This document shows, piece by piece, positions 45,733 to 53,165 of a DNA stretch of 64,000 nucleotides. The notes below the pieces were generated by a model. It saw nothing but the letters and a program-made list of their open reading frames with translations. It was not told where the DNA came from and did no database searches. This DNA comes from JAWKIW01 sp046331175. Its GTDB lineage: Bacteria > Actinomycetota > Acidimicrobiia > Acidimicrobiales > Acidimicrobilacustridaceae. The translations under genes and the position numbers were made by a program. The stretch is taken from contig JAXLRI010000003.1 of assembly GCA_046331175.1 (NCBI GenBank), positions 186,001-250,000 on the forward strand, read 5' to 3'. The stretch's first letter is position 1. The number at the start of each line of letters is the position of its first letter.

Positions 45733-46461
45733 ATGCTCGACGGCCACTTCCGGGCCACGTTCGAGAAGGGTCTGCGCCCCGTCGGGCGCAACATCCGTCG
45801 CACCGGCATCACCGCCGACCACCTGACCGCCTTCGGCGGTGTGATGGCGCTCGCCTGCGCGGTGTCGATCGGCCTCGGCCAGCTCCACCTGGGCTTCCTG
45901 TTCGGCGTGCTCTCGGCGGTGCCCGACGTGCTCGACGGGGCGGTGGCGAAGGCCTCGGGCACGGCGTCGGCGCGAGGCGCGTTCTTCGACTCGGTGATGG
46001 ACCGCGTGTCCGACGCGCTCGTCTTCGGTGGCGTCGCCTGGTACCTCGCCTCGCCCGAGTCGGGCAAGGGCGGCTACTGGCCGCTGCTGCCGCTCGCCGT
46101 GCTGGCGATGTCGATGCTCATCTCCTACGAGCGGGCCCGCGCCGAGTCGCTCGGCTTCGATGCCCGGGGTGGGCTGATGGAGCGGGCCGAGCGCCTGATC
46201 GCCCTCGGCATCGGGCTGCTCTTCCAGGTGCTGCTCATCCCGATCCTGTTCCTGATGCTGGTCCTCACCACCTTCACCGCCGTCCAGCGCTTCGTGAAGG
46301 TGTGGAAGCAGGCCAGCGTCGAGCGGCCCGAGACGGTGCGCACCCAGCGCCGGCAGGCCCGCCGGCGGGCGGCGCGGGCCACCTGGTCGCAGCGCTCGGC
46401 CAGCACGCGCACCCGGGCCCGCAACGGCGCCTGGCGCACCCGCAACCCGAACCGCCCGTAG
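45733..46461 (+). CDS. pgsA: CDP-alcohol phosphatidyltransferase (phosphatidylinositol(phosphate) synthase-like, PgsA)
   Basis: A 242-residue membrane enzyme with about six helices. The CDP-alcohol signature is present from Asp to Asp: DGAVAK, then eight residues, GAFFD and SVMD. The usual Arg of DGxxAR is Lys here. By position between the HIT gene and an acyltransferase plus pimA, it matches M. tuberculosis pgsA1 (Rv2612c), the phosphatidylinositol phosphate synthase. The C-terminal 45 residues are Arg-rich and cytoplasmic. The ATG at 45733 follows CAGGAG; an in-frame start 22 codons upstream adds no helix. It lies 23 bases before the next gene, so the two are co-transcribed. Confidence 0.9.
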   Translation: MLDGHFRATFEKGLRPVGRNIRRTGITADHLTAFGGVMALACAVSIGLGQLHLGFLFGVLSAVPDVLDGAVAKASGTASARGAFFDSVMDRVSDALVFGGVAWYLASPESGKGGYWPLLPLAVLAMSMLISYERARAESLGFDARGGLMERAERLIALGIGLLFQVLLIPILFLMLVLTTFTAVQRFVKVWKQASVERPETVRTQRRQARRRAARATWSQRSASTRTRARNGAWRTRNPNRP

Positions 46462-46484
46462 CGCCGCCGGGATCGCTGGGGTCG

Positions 46485-47417
46485 ATGGCGCCCGACTTCG
46501 TCACCGCGGGCTACCGCGCCGGGGCCGCGGTGGCCCGTGGCCTCCCGCGCGGCGCGGCCGACCGCGTGGCCGACGCCCTGAGCGACGTGGCCATGCTCTC
46601 CTCGAAGGAGCGGCGGCTGCTCGTCGAGCGCCACATGCGCCGCGCCCTCGGGCCCGATGCCAGCGCCGCCGACGTCCGCCGCGCCGTGCGTCGCAGCTTC
46701 GCCTCCTACGGGCGCTACTGGGTCGACTCGTTCCGCCTGCCCGACATGAGCGTCGCCGAGATCGACCGTGGCATGACCACGATCGGCCTCGAGCACATCA
46801 AGCGGGCGGTCGCCTCGGGCACCGGTCCGATCCTCGTGCTGCCCCACCTCGGTGGGTGGGAGTGGGCGGGCTTCTGGCTCACCCTGGTGCCGCACTTCAC
46901 GGTGACGGTCGTCGTCGAGACGGTCGAGCCGAAGGCCCTGTTCGACTTCTTCGTCGACTTCCGGCGCCAGCTCGGCATGCACATCGTCCCCCTGGGGCCC
47001 GAGGCGGCGCCGGCGGTGCTGCGGGCCATCAAGGAGGGCCACGTGCTGTGCCTGCTGTCCGACCGCGACATCGAGGGCAACGGCGTCGAGGTCGACTTCT
47101 TCGGCGAGCGCACCACGTTGCCGGCCGGCCCGGCCACCCTCGCGCTGCGCACGGGGGCGCCGCTGCTGCCGACCGCGTGCTACTTCAAGGAGTCCGGTGG
47201 CGTGCTCGGGTTCGTCCGGCCGCCGGTGCCGGCCGAGCGCCAGGCCAAGCGGCTCCGAGACGACGTCGGGCGGATCACCCAGGACCTCGCCCACGAGCTC
47301 GAGGGGCTGATCCGCAAGGCGCCCGACCAGTGGCACCTGCAGCAGCCGAACTGGCCGAGCGACTGGGACGCGCTCGAAGCCATGGGCAAGCCCCACCCGC
47401 GCCCGGGCGAGCACTGA
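46485..47417 (+). CDS. LpxL/HtrB-type lysophospholipid acyltransferase (PatA-like, Rv2611c position)
   Basis: A 310-residue acyltransferase of the bacterial lipid A lauroyl-transferase family. LVLPHLGGWEWAGFWL contains the HxxxxE catalytic motif, and LLSDRDIEGNGVEVDFFGER with PAGPATLALRTGAPLLP are the conserved middle blocks. In mycobacteria the gene in this place, Rv2611c (PatA), acylates phosphatidylinositol mannoside, so the same role is inferred here. The enzyme would act at the inner face of the membrane. ATG at 46485. Its natural next neighbour pimA is displaced 4.6 kb by the minus-strand operon. Confidence 0.88.
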   Translation: MAPDFVTAGYRAGAAVARGLPRGAADRVADALSDVAMLSSKERRLLVERHMRRALGPDASAADVRRAVRRSFASYGRYWVDSFRLPDMSVAEIDRGMTTIGLEHIKRAVASGTGPILVLPHLGGWEWAGFWLTLVPHFTVTVVVETVEPKALFDFFVDFRRQLGMHIVPLGPEAAPAVLRAIKEGHVLCLLSDRDIEGNGVEVDFFGERTTLPAGPATLALRTGAPLLPTACYFKESGGVLGFVRPPVPAERQAKRLRDDVGRITQDLAHELEGLIRKAPDQWHLQQPNWPSDWDALEAMGKPHPRPGEH

Positions 47418-47439
47418 GGCCGGGCCCGACGACGCGACG

Positions 47440-48963
47440 TCAGTCGGCCCACCACACGGTCTTGGGCCGGGTGTAGGCGTCGAGGGAGAGCCGGCCCATC
47501 TCCCGTCCCCACCCGGATGCCTTCACGCCGCCGAACGGGGCGGCGAAGTCGTAGCAGCCGTAGCGGTTGATGAAGACCTGTCCGCTGTCGAGGGCACCGG
47601 CCACGCGCCGCGCCCGGGACGGATCGCCGGTGTAGACGCCGGCGGCGAGCCCGTAGTCGGTGGCGTTGGCCAGCCGGACCGCCTCGTCCTCGGTGTCGAA
47701 GGCGGTGACCGCGAGCACCGGGCCGAACACCTCCTCGCGGAACAGCCGCATGCCGGGGGTGACGTCGGTGAAGATCGTCGGGCGGACGAACGATCCCTCG
47801 GCGTTGCGCCCCGAGGTGTCGCGCTCGCCGCCGCAGCGCAGGACCGCGCCCTCATCGATGGCGATGCCGATGTGCTCGACGATGCGCGCCAGCTGGGCCT
47901 CGGTGCACTGGGCCCCCTGGGTCGCCGCCGGGTCGAAGGCGCCCCCGCACACGACGGCTTCGGCCCGCTCGACGAGCGCGTCGACGAACCGGTCGTGGAT
48001 CGATCGCTCGAGGATGAAGCGGGTGGGCTCGGAGCACTTCTCGCCCTTCTGCGCGAACATCAGCGTGAAGGAGCGGTCGATGCAGGCGTCGAGGTCGGTG
48101 GTGTCGGCGAACACGACGTTGGGCGACTTGCCGCCCAGCTCGAGGGTGACCGGGGCCAGGTTGGAGCCGGCGACGCCGGCGAGGATGGCCCGGCCCACCG
48201 CGGTGGAGCCGGTGAAGCTCACCTTGGCCGTCCCCGGGTGGGCGACGAGCGCCTCGCCCACCTCGCGGTCGCCCACCACGACGTTCAGCACGCCCGGCGG
48301 CAGGATGCCGGCGTCGTCCACGAGCTGGGCGAAGCGCAGCAGCGAGAAGGGGGTGAACGGCGACGGCTTGACCACCACGGTGTTGCCCATGGCCAGGGCC
48401 GGGGCGATCTTCCAGGCGGCGAGCAGCAGTGGGAAGTTCCACGGGACGAGCAGGGCGCAGGGGCCGATCGGCTCGCGCTGGACGTAGCAGACGGCGTCGC
48501 CCTCGACCGGGACGGACTCGCCGGTCAGCTTGTCGGTCCAGCCCGCGTAGTGGTCGAAGACGTCGGCGGTGTCGGGCATGTCGTCGTCGAGGGCCTCGCC
48601 GTACAGCTTGCCGTTCTCGAGGGCGATGATCGCGGCCAGCTCCTCGGCGTTGGCCCGCACCACCTCGCCGATGCGGTGCAGCACGCCGGCCCGCTCGCGG
48701 CGTGACATGGTGCGCCACGGCGAGCCGGGGGCGAACGCCGCGCCGGCGGCCGCGACCGCGGCGTCGACGTCGGCGGGGGAGGCGAAGCGGACCGAGGCCA
48801 GCCGATCGCCCGTGTCGGGGCGGCGGCGCTCGAGGGCGTCGGTGCCGCGCGGCGCTCGCCAACCGCCGTCGAGGTAGAGCGAGGGGGCGTCGGCGATCCA
48901 GGCCCGGCCGTCGGCCTCGAGGCGGCCGAGGTCGGCGGTGGGGGCCGTGGGGTCGGGGCTCAT
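47440..48963 (-). CDS. NAD(P)-dependent aldehyde dehydrogenase, last gene of the 2OG-oxygenase operon
   Basis: A 507-residue aldehyde dehydrogenase with a complete active site. It has LVPWNFPLLLAAWKIAPAL (the Asn), NTVVVKPSPFTP (cofactor Lys), FTGSTAVGRAI, TLELGGKSPNVVF (general-base Glu) and QKGEKCSEPTRFILE (nucleophilic Cys). EEVFGPVLAVTAFD and PFGGVKASGWGREMG close the fold. It oxidises an aldehyde to the acid. The ATG overlaps the stop of the lyase gene as ATGA. The operon context suggests that its substrate is an aldehyde made by the oxygenase and lyase, which is an inference. It converges on the acyltransferase gene with 22 bases between. Confidence 0.92.
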   Translation of the reverse strand: MSPDPTAPTADLGRLEADGRAWIADAPSLYLDGGWRAPRGTDALERRRPDTGDRLASVRFASPADVDAAVAAAGAAFAPGSPWRTMSRRERAGVLHRIGEVVRANAEELAAIIALENGKLYGEALDDDMPDTADVFDHYAGWTDKLTGESVPVEGDAVCYVQREPIGPCALLVPWNFPLLLAAWKIAPALAMGNTVVVKPSPFTPFSLLRFAQLVDDAGILPPGVLNVVVGDREVGEALVAHPGTAKVSFTGSTAVGRAILAGVAGSNLAPVTLELGGKSPNVVFADTTDLDACIDRSFTLMFAQKGEKCSEPTRFILERSIHDRFVDALVERAEAVVCGGAFDPAATQGAQCTEAQLARIVEHIGIAIDEGAVLRCGGERDTSGRNAEGSFVRPTIFTDVTPGMRLFREEVFGPVLAVTAFDTEDEAVRLANATDYGLAAGVYTGDPSRARRVAGALDSGQVFINRYGCYDFAAPFGGVKASGWGREMGRLSLDAYTRPKTVWWAD

Positions 48964-50366
48964 GGGCGGTCCTCGGGCTGGAGGGGTGGCTCGGACGGGG
49001 TGGGCTCGTGGTCAGACCCGGCGGCGGGATCGGGGCGGCGGCGGGCGGCGCCGGCGGCGAGGTCGGCGCAGCGGGTGGCGTCGACCGTGAGGCCGTCGAG
49101 GCAGCCGTCGCCGAGGCTTCGGGCCGCGGTGGCGGTGGTGGCGATGGCGTCGAGCAGGTGGACACCGGCGAACAGGTCGTGGGTGTGCAGGTGCAGCTCG
49201 CCGGCGGCGACCGCGCCCTGCACGGTGGCGGCGTGGCCCCGCACGACGAGGTCGAGCTGCAGGACCGTCTCGGCGCCGACCGGGTTGGTCTTGCCGGCGA
49301 AGAAGGTGGACCCCTCGACCAGCGGGGGCATGCGCAGCTCGGCCGGGCCCCCGAGCGGGCCGGCGGCCAGCAGCCGCAGGTCGCGCGCCAGGCGGGCGAG
49401 CACCCCGGAGAGGGCGGCGATCGCCGCCGTCACCGCGTCGAGGTCGGTGGCCTGCTGGAGGCGGGCGGCGGGGGCGGCTTCGGCGCGCAGGACCCGACCG
49501 GTGACCCGGGCCAGGGCGGGCACCACGGCGGCGCGGTAGGCGGGCGGCGCGCCGTCTCCCGTGCCGACGACGGTCCCGCCGAGCGTGACCAGGCCGAGCG
49601 GCTCGGCCGATGCGGCGAGGCGAGCGCGGGCCGCGGCGAGGTTGGCCGCCGCGCCCTCCGGCAGGAGCGACGCCGGCACCGCCAAGGCGTCCTGCAGGCA
49701 CGTGCGGGACAGCGTCGTCACGCCCTCCGCGGCGCGGGTGAGCGCGGCGATGCCGTTGGCGACGTCGTCGAGCGGTCGATCGAGCTCGTCGAGGGCGTCG
49801 AGCACCGCCAACCGGAGGGCGGTGTGGCAGACGTCGGCGGTCGACTGCGAGGCGTTGACCTCGGTGGGACCGATCGACGGCGTGGCGTCGAGCCGTCCCC
49901 GCAGGTCGAGGTCTGCGTCGGCGATGGCGGCGATGACCTCGTTGACGTTGGTGTGCACGGCGATGCCGCCGCCGCCGCTCCAGAGGTCGGCGGGGAAGTG
50001 GACGGCGCCCACCCGGCCGGCCGCCACCGAGGCGGCGGCCCGGTCGATGGCTTCGGCCGCCTCGGCGGGGAGCACACCGGCTGCGGCGTTCGCCCGGGCG
50101 GCGGACTGCTTGACCCGGGCCAGCGCGCGCAGCAGCGCCGGCCGGTCACCGAGGCGGGGGCCGCCGGCGTCGAGGGTGGCCACCGCGCGAGCCGTGCGGG
50201 CCCCGTACCACGCGTCCCTCGGGACGGGGACCGGCCCGAGGGCATCGTGCGCCGTGCGCACGCCGCCGCTCGGGTCGCCGGCGATGTCGCCAGGGGAGGA
50301 GCGGCGACCCTGGCGATCCCGGTCGAGCGCGGGGCCACCGGCGATGAGCGCCGACCCGCGGGTCAC
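48960..50366 (-). CDS. Aspartase/fumarase superfamily lyase, unknown substrate
   Basis: A 468-residue lyase of the class II fumarase/aspartase type. The N-terminal GPVPVPRDAWYGARTARAV, TEVNASQSTADVCHTA (aspartases have VNKSQSTNDAYPT), LGGTVVGTG and the mobile loop GSTFFAGKTNPVGAETV (usually GSSIMPGKVNPV) align in order and spacing. The loop Ser that acts as base and the Lys are kept. The Asn of STND is Ala and IMP/A is FFA, so the substrate is probably not plain aspartate or fumarate. Members cleave C-N or C-O bonds and release fumarate or a related alkene. The GTG at 50366 overlaps the oxygenase stop as GTGA. The first 30 residues are extra. Confidence 0.85.
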   Translation of the reverse strand: MTRGSALIAGGPALDRDRQGRRSSPGDIAGDPSGGVRTAHDALGPVPVPRDAWYGARTARAVATLDAGGPRLGDRPALLRALARVKQSAARANAAAGVLPAEAAEAIDRAAASVAAGRVGAVHFPADLWSGGGGIAVHTNVNEVIAAIADADLDLRGRLDATPSIGPTEVNASQSTADVCHTALRLAVLDALDELDRPLDDVANGIAALTRAAEGVTTLSRTCLQDALAVPASLLPEGAAANLAAARARLAASAEPLGLVTLGGTVVGTGDGAPPAYRAAVVPALARVTGRVLRAEAAPAARLQQATDLDAVTAAIAALSGVLARLARDLRLLAAGPLGGPAELRMPPLVEGSTFFAGKTNPVGAETVLQLDLVVRGHAATVQGAVAAGELHLHTHDLFAGVHLLDAIATTATAARSLGDGCLDGLTVDATRCADLAAGAARRRPDPAAGSDHEPTPSEPPLQPEDRP

Positions 50367-51244
50367 GGCGCCGTGGTCGCTGGCGCGACCGGCTCGGTGC
50401 GTCCGTAGCGGATCTGCTTGAGCAGGTCCGAGCTCATGGTCCCCGGCTTGGTGTCGTAGCCGAACAGCGCCACGAGGCGGGTGGTGTCGCCGTTGATCGG
50501 GCTGACGCGGTGCAGCGAGTGGCGGCCCTCGAACACCAGCAGCGTGCCGGGGGTCATCGGTAGCGTGACGACGTCGGAGGTGTCGCCGTCGAGCACCGCG
50601 CCCACCGCCTCGTAGCGCTCGTCGTGCGCGGACCGGACGCGGGGCACCACCTCGAAGTCGCCGCCGTCGTCTGCGTCGCGCACGGCGAGCGACACGACGA
50701 AGTCGGTCTGGTCGAAGTGCCACTGCAGCTGGTCGCCGGCGCCCATGGTGGCGAGGTTCAGCCCGCCGAGCGGATCGGCGTAGCGGAACAGCGCACCCCG
50801 GTCGAGCACGTCCTCGACGAAGGCGCGCAGCAGCTCCCACTCGTACAGCGCCCGGATGGGGGAGGCCGCGGGGAACAGGTCCCAGGCCACCGCGCCGACC
50901 GCCGCCTGGCCGAGCCACCGTCGCGGGTGGCCGTCGGGTTGGTCGAGGTCGGGCCAGTCGAGGTACGCGGTGGCGGGCCCCTCGCTGCGGTGGGCCGATG
51001 CCTCGACGGCCACGGCGTCGGCCAGTGCGGCGTCGAGGCCGGCAGGTGACAGGAAGCCCGACAGCTCGGCGGCGCCGGTGGCGGCGAGCTCGGCCCGAGC
51101 GGCGGCGACGACCGCGGCGTACGCGGCGGAGTCCCGGTCGGTGATCGGGTACCGCTCGAGGTCGACCAGGGTCGCCGGCGCGGGCGGCGCGAGCGCGGTG
51201 GTCGGCGGCGCTGCGGTCGTGCCCTCGTCGGGGGTGGTGGTCAC
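50363..51244 (-). CDS. Fe(II)/2-oxoglutarate-dependent oxygenase, HalD/BesD-like family
   Basis: A 293-residue cupin-fold oxygenase. DQLQWHFDQTDFVVSLAV holds the metal pair His176-x-Asp178. FEGRHSLHRVSPINGDTTRL holds the distal His (245 most likely) and the Arg (256) for the 2-oxoglutarate carboxylate. The order resembles the HalD/BesD family, in which the halogenases have Gly in place of the Asp. Asp is kept here, so hydroxylation is expected. Substrates in the family are free amino acids. The GTG at 51244 overlaps the TetR stop as GTGA, and the stop overlaps the lyase start. The first 25 residues are low-complexity. Confidence 0.82.
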   Translation of the reverse strand: MTTTPDEGTTAAPPTTALAPPAPATLVDLERYPITDRDSAAYAAVVAAARAELAATGAAELSGFLSPAGLDAALADAVAVEASAHRSEGPATAYLDWPDLDQPDGHPRRWLGQAAVGAVAWDLFPAASPIRALYEWELLRAFVEDVLDRGALFRYADPLGGLNLATMGAGDQLQWHFDQTDFVVSLAVRDADDGGDFEVVPRVRSAHDERYEAVGAVLDGDTSDVVTLPMTPGTLLVFEGRHSLHRVSPINGDTTRLVALFGYDTKPGTMSSDLLKQIRYGRTEPVAPATTAP

Positions 51245-51948
51245 GGCGTCCCTCCGGGGTCGCGGCCGAGGGCCTCGCGGGCCAGGTCGGTGAGGCGGGC
51301 GAGCACCCGCTGGTAGTGGTCGGGTTCGCGGTCGACGACGCGGCTCATCGCCATGCCGAGCATCGCCTCGAGGGTGAGGTCGAGCAGCGCCTCGTACTCG
51401 GCGGTGCCGGCGGCGTCGGGGAACAGGTCGGCGGCGACGGCGCGCATCCGCACGGCGTGGCGGGCGACGACCGGCTCGAGCCGGGCCCGCAGCTCGGGGT
51501 CGGTGCGGGCGGCCACGGTGAGCTCCATGGCCACGGCCATCTCGGGTCGGTTGAACATCTCCCAGAGCAGGTCGACGGTGGCGCCCGGGACGTCCGGGTC
51601 GCCGGCGAGGTGCCCGAACCGGTCGAGGAAGCGGGCGATCATCACGTCGTAGAGGTGCTCGGCGGCGGCGGCGAGCAGCTCCTGCTTCGTGGCGAAGTGC
51701 TTGTAGAGGGCGCCCTGGGACACGCCGGCTCGGCGGGCGATGGCGCTGGTGGTGACGTCGGCGTGCCCGTCGTCGAGCAGGGCGGCGGTGGTCGCCGACA
51801 GCAGCGCGGCACGCGTCGAGCGCCTGCGCTCGGCCTGGGTGCGGCGGGGCCGGACCGCGGCGCTGGCCGCCGTGGAGCCGGACCGCGCGGTGGCGCCGGC
51901 CGGGGTCGGGTCGGGGGTCGCCACGCCGCCGGTGGGCTGGTCGGTCAC
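51241..51948 (-). CDS. TetR family transcriptional regulator
   Basis: A 235-residue repressor-like protein. The helix-turn-helix (about 41-90) reads RRSTRAALLSATTAALLDDG, then TSAIARRAGVSQGALYKHFATKQELLAAA, the canonical TetR recognition helix. The ligand-binding part is all-alpha, with a TetR C-terminal layout (LLWEMFNRPEMAVAMELTVAART). It is the first gene of a four-gene operon and probably controls it together with itself. The GTG at 51948 is preferred; a GTG at 51996 would place the palindromic operator inside the coding sequence. A TACCGT box (51963-51968) and the operator lie directly upstream. The inducer is probably the operon's substrate. Confidence 0.88.
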   Translation of the reverse strand: MTDQPTGGVATPDPTPAGATARSGSTAASAAVRPRRTQAERRRSTRAALLSATTAALLDDGHADVTTSAIARRAGVSQGALYKHFATKQELLAAAAEHLYDVMIARFLDRFGHLAGDPDVPGATVDLLWEMFNRPEMAVAMELTVAARTDPELRARLEPVVARHAVRMRAVAADLFPDAAGTAEYEALLDLTLEAMLGMAMSRVVDREPDHYQRVLARLTDLAREALGRDPGGTP

Positions 51949-51962
51949 GGGCACGACGGACG

Positions 51963-51968
51963 ACGGTA
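51963..51968 (-). promoter_or_regulatory. Putative -10 element of the TetR operon (TACCGT)
   Basis: TACCGT on the minus strand lies 14 bases before the GTG of the TetR gene. The palindrome at 51984-51997 then covers the expected -35 position. Confidence 0.45.
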
Positions 51969-51983
51969 GCCGATCAGGAAGAA

Positions 51984-51997
51984 AGTGACCAGTCACT
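51984..51997. promoter_or_regulatory. Candidate TetR operator, 14-bp palindrome
   Basis: AGTGACCAGTCACT is a perfect inverted repeat of six bases (AGTGAC/GTCACT) around CA. It lies 36 bases upstream of the TetR start and over the -35 position, ideal for autorepression. Sequences of this TGACxxGTCA type are common TetR operators. It is about 50 bases from the -10 of the divergent pimA gene, so an effect on pimA is possible. Confidence 0.65.
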
Positions 51998-52047
51998 CAC
52001 TATCTCGCCGGTCGGACGGGGAACCGGGCCAGGAGCGGGCCAGCACC

Positions 52048-52053
52048 TAGCCT
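52048..52053 (+). promoter_or_regulatory. Putative leaderless -10 element TAGCCT for pimA
   Basis: TAGCCT lies 6 bases before the GTG of pimA, so a leader is unlikely. It would give pimA its own promoter now that it is separated from pgsA. Confidence 0.5.
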
Positions 52054-52059
52054 GCGCTG

Positions 52060-53133
52060 GTGCGCATCGGCATCGTCTGCCCCTACAGCCTCAGCGTGCC
52101 CGGCGGCGTGCAGGGCCAGGTGCTGGGCCTCGCCCGCACCATGCGGGCGATGGGCGAGGAGGTGCGCGTGCTGGCGCCGTGCGACGGACCGCCGCCCGAC
52201 GCCGGCGTGACCCCGCTGGGCGAGAGCCTGCCCACGGCGTCGAACGGCTCGATGGCGCCCATCGCCCCCGACGTGTCGGCCCAGCTGCGGACCATCCGGG
52301 CCCTGCGCGACGAGGAGTTCGACGTCGTGCACCTGCACGAGCCGTTCGTCCCCGGCCCCACCCAGACCGCCATCCTGTTCAAGACGGCCCCGTTGGTCGG
52401 CACCTTCCACGCTGCCGGCGACCCCGCCTACGCGTGGTTCAAGCCGCTGGTCCACCGGGCCGCCCGACGCCTCGACGTCCGCTGCGCCGTCTCCGAGGAC
52501 GCGCGCGAGACGGCCCGCCGCGGCCTCGGCGGGGGCGACTACCGCCTCCTCTTCAACGGCGTGGAGGTCGACCAGTTCGCCAAGGCCACGCCGTGGCCCA
52601 CCACCGGCCCGACGATCTTCTTCCTCGGTCGCCACGAGCCGCGCAAGGGCCTGGCGGTCCTGGTGCAGGCCATGGCCTCGTTGCCCGCGGACGTGCGCCT
52701 GTGGGTGGCCGGCGAGGGCCCCGAGACCGCGGCCCTGCAGGCCCAGGTGGCGGGCGACCCCCGGATCGAGTGGTTGGGCCGCGTCAGCGACGACGAGCGG
52801 GCCGCCCGGCTGCGGGGGGCCGACGTCTTCTGCGCCCCCTCGCTCGGCGGCGAGTCCTTCGGCATCGTCCTGCTCGAGGCCATGGCCGCCGAGACGGCGG
52901 TGGTGGCCAGCGACCTGCCGGGCTACGCCAACGTGGCGCGGGCGGGGGCCGACGCCCTGCTCGTCGAGCCGGGTTCGGCGCCGGCGCTGGCGGGGGCCCT
53001 GCGGGAGGTGCTGCAGGACCCGGTCCGGGCCGCCGAGCTGGTGGCCTCGGGGGCCGAGCGGGCCGCCCACTTCTCGATGACCCGCCTGGCCGAGGCCTAC
53101 CTGGCCATCTACCGGGAGATCGCCGACCCTTGA
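52060..53133 (+). CDS. pimA: Phosphatidyl-myo-inositol alpha-mannosyltransferase (PimA)
   Basis: A 357-residue GT4 glycosyltransferase with two Rossmann domains. It begins RIGIVCPYSLSVPGGVQGQV, the acceptor-side Gly-Gly loop of PimA. VVHLHEPFVPG and VGTFHAAGD follow. The donor side has FLGRHEPRKGLAVL and PSLGGESFGIVLLEAMA with the catalytic EX7E pattern. PimA adds the first mannose from GDP-mannose to phosphatidylinositol at the inner membrane face. The gene order pgsA, acyltransferase, pimA supports the role. GTG start at 52060 with a leaderless-type box. It is downstream of, and divergent from, the TetR operon. Confidence 0.92.
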   Translation: MRIGIVCPYSLSVPGGVQGQVLGLARTMRAMGEEVRVLAPCDGPPPDAGVTPLGESLPTASNGSMAPIAPDVSAQLRTIRALRDEEFDVVHLHEPFVPGPTQTAILFKTAPLVGTFHAAGDPAYAWFKPLVHRAARRLDVRCAVSEDARETARRGLGGGDYRLLFNGVEVDQFAKATPWPTTGPTIFFLGRHEPRKGLAVLVQAMASLPADVRLWVAGEGPETAALQAQVAGDPRIEWLGRVSDDERAARLRGADVFCAPSLGGESFGIVLLEAMAAETAVVASDLPGYANVARAGADALLVEPGSAPALAGALREVLQDPVRAAELVASGAERAAHFSMTRLAEAYLAIYREIADP

Positions 53134-53165
53134 CCGGAGGCCCCAGCGGCGCCACGCCGGGCCGT

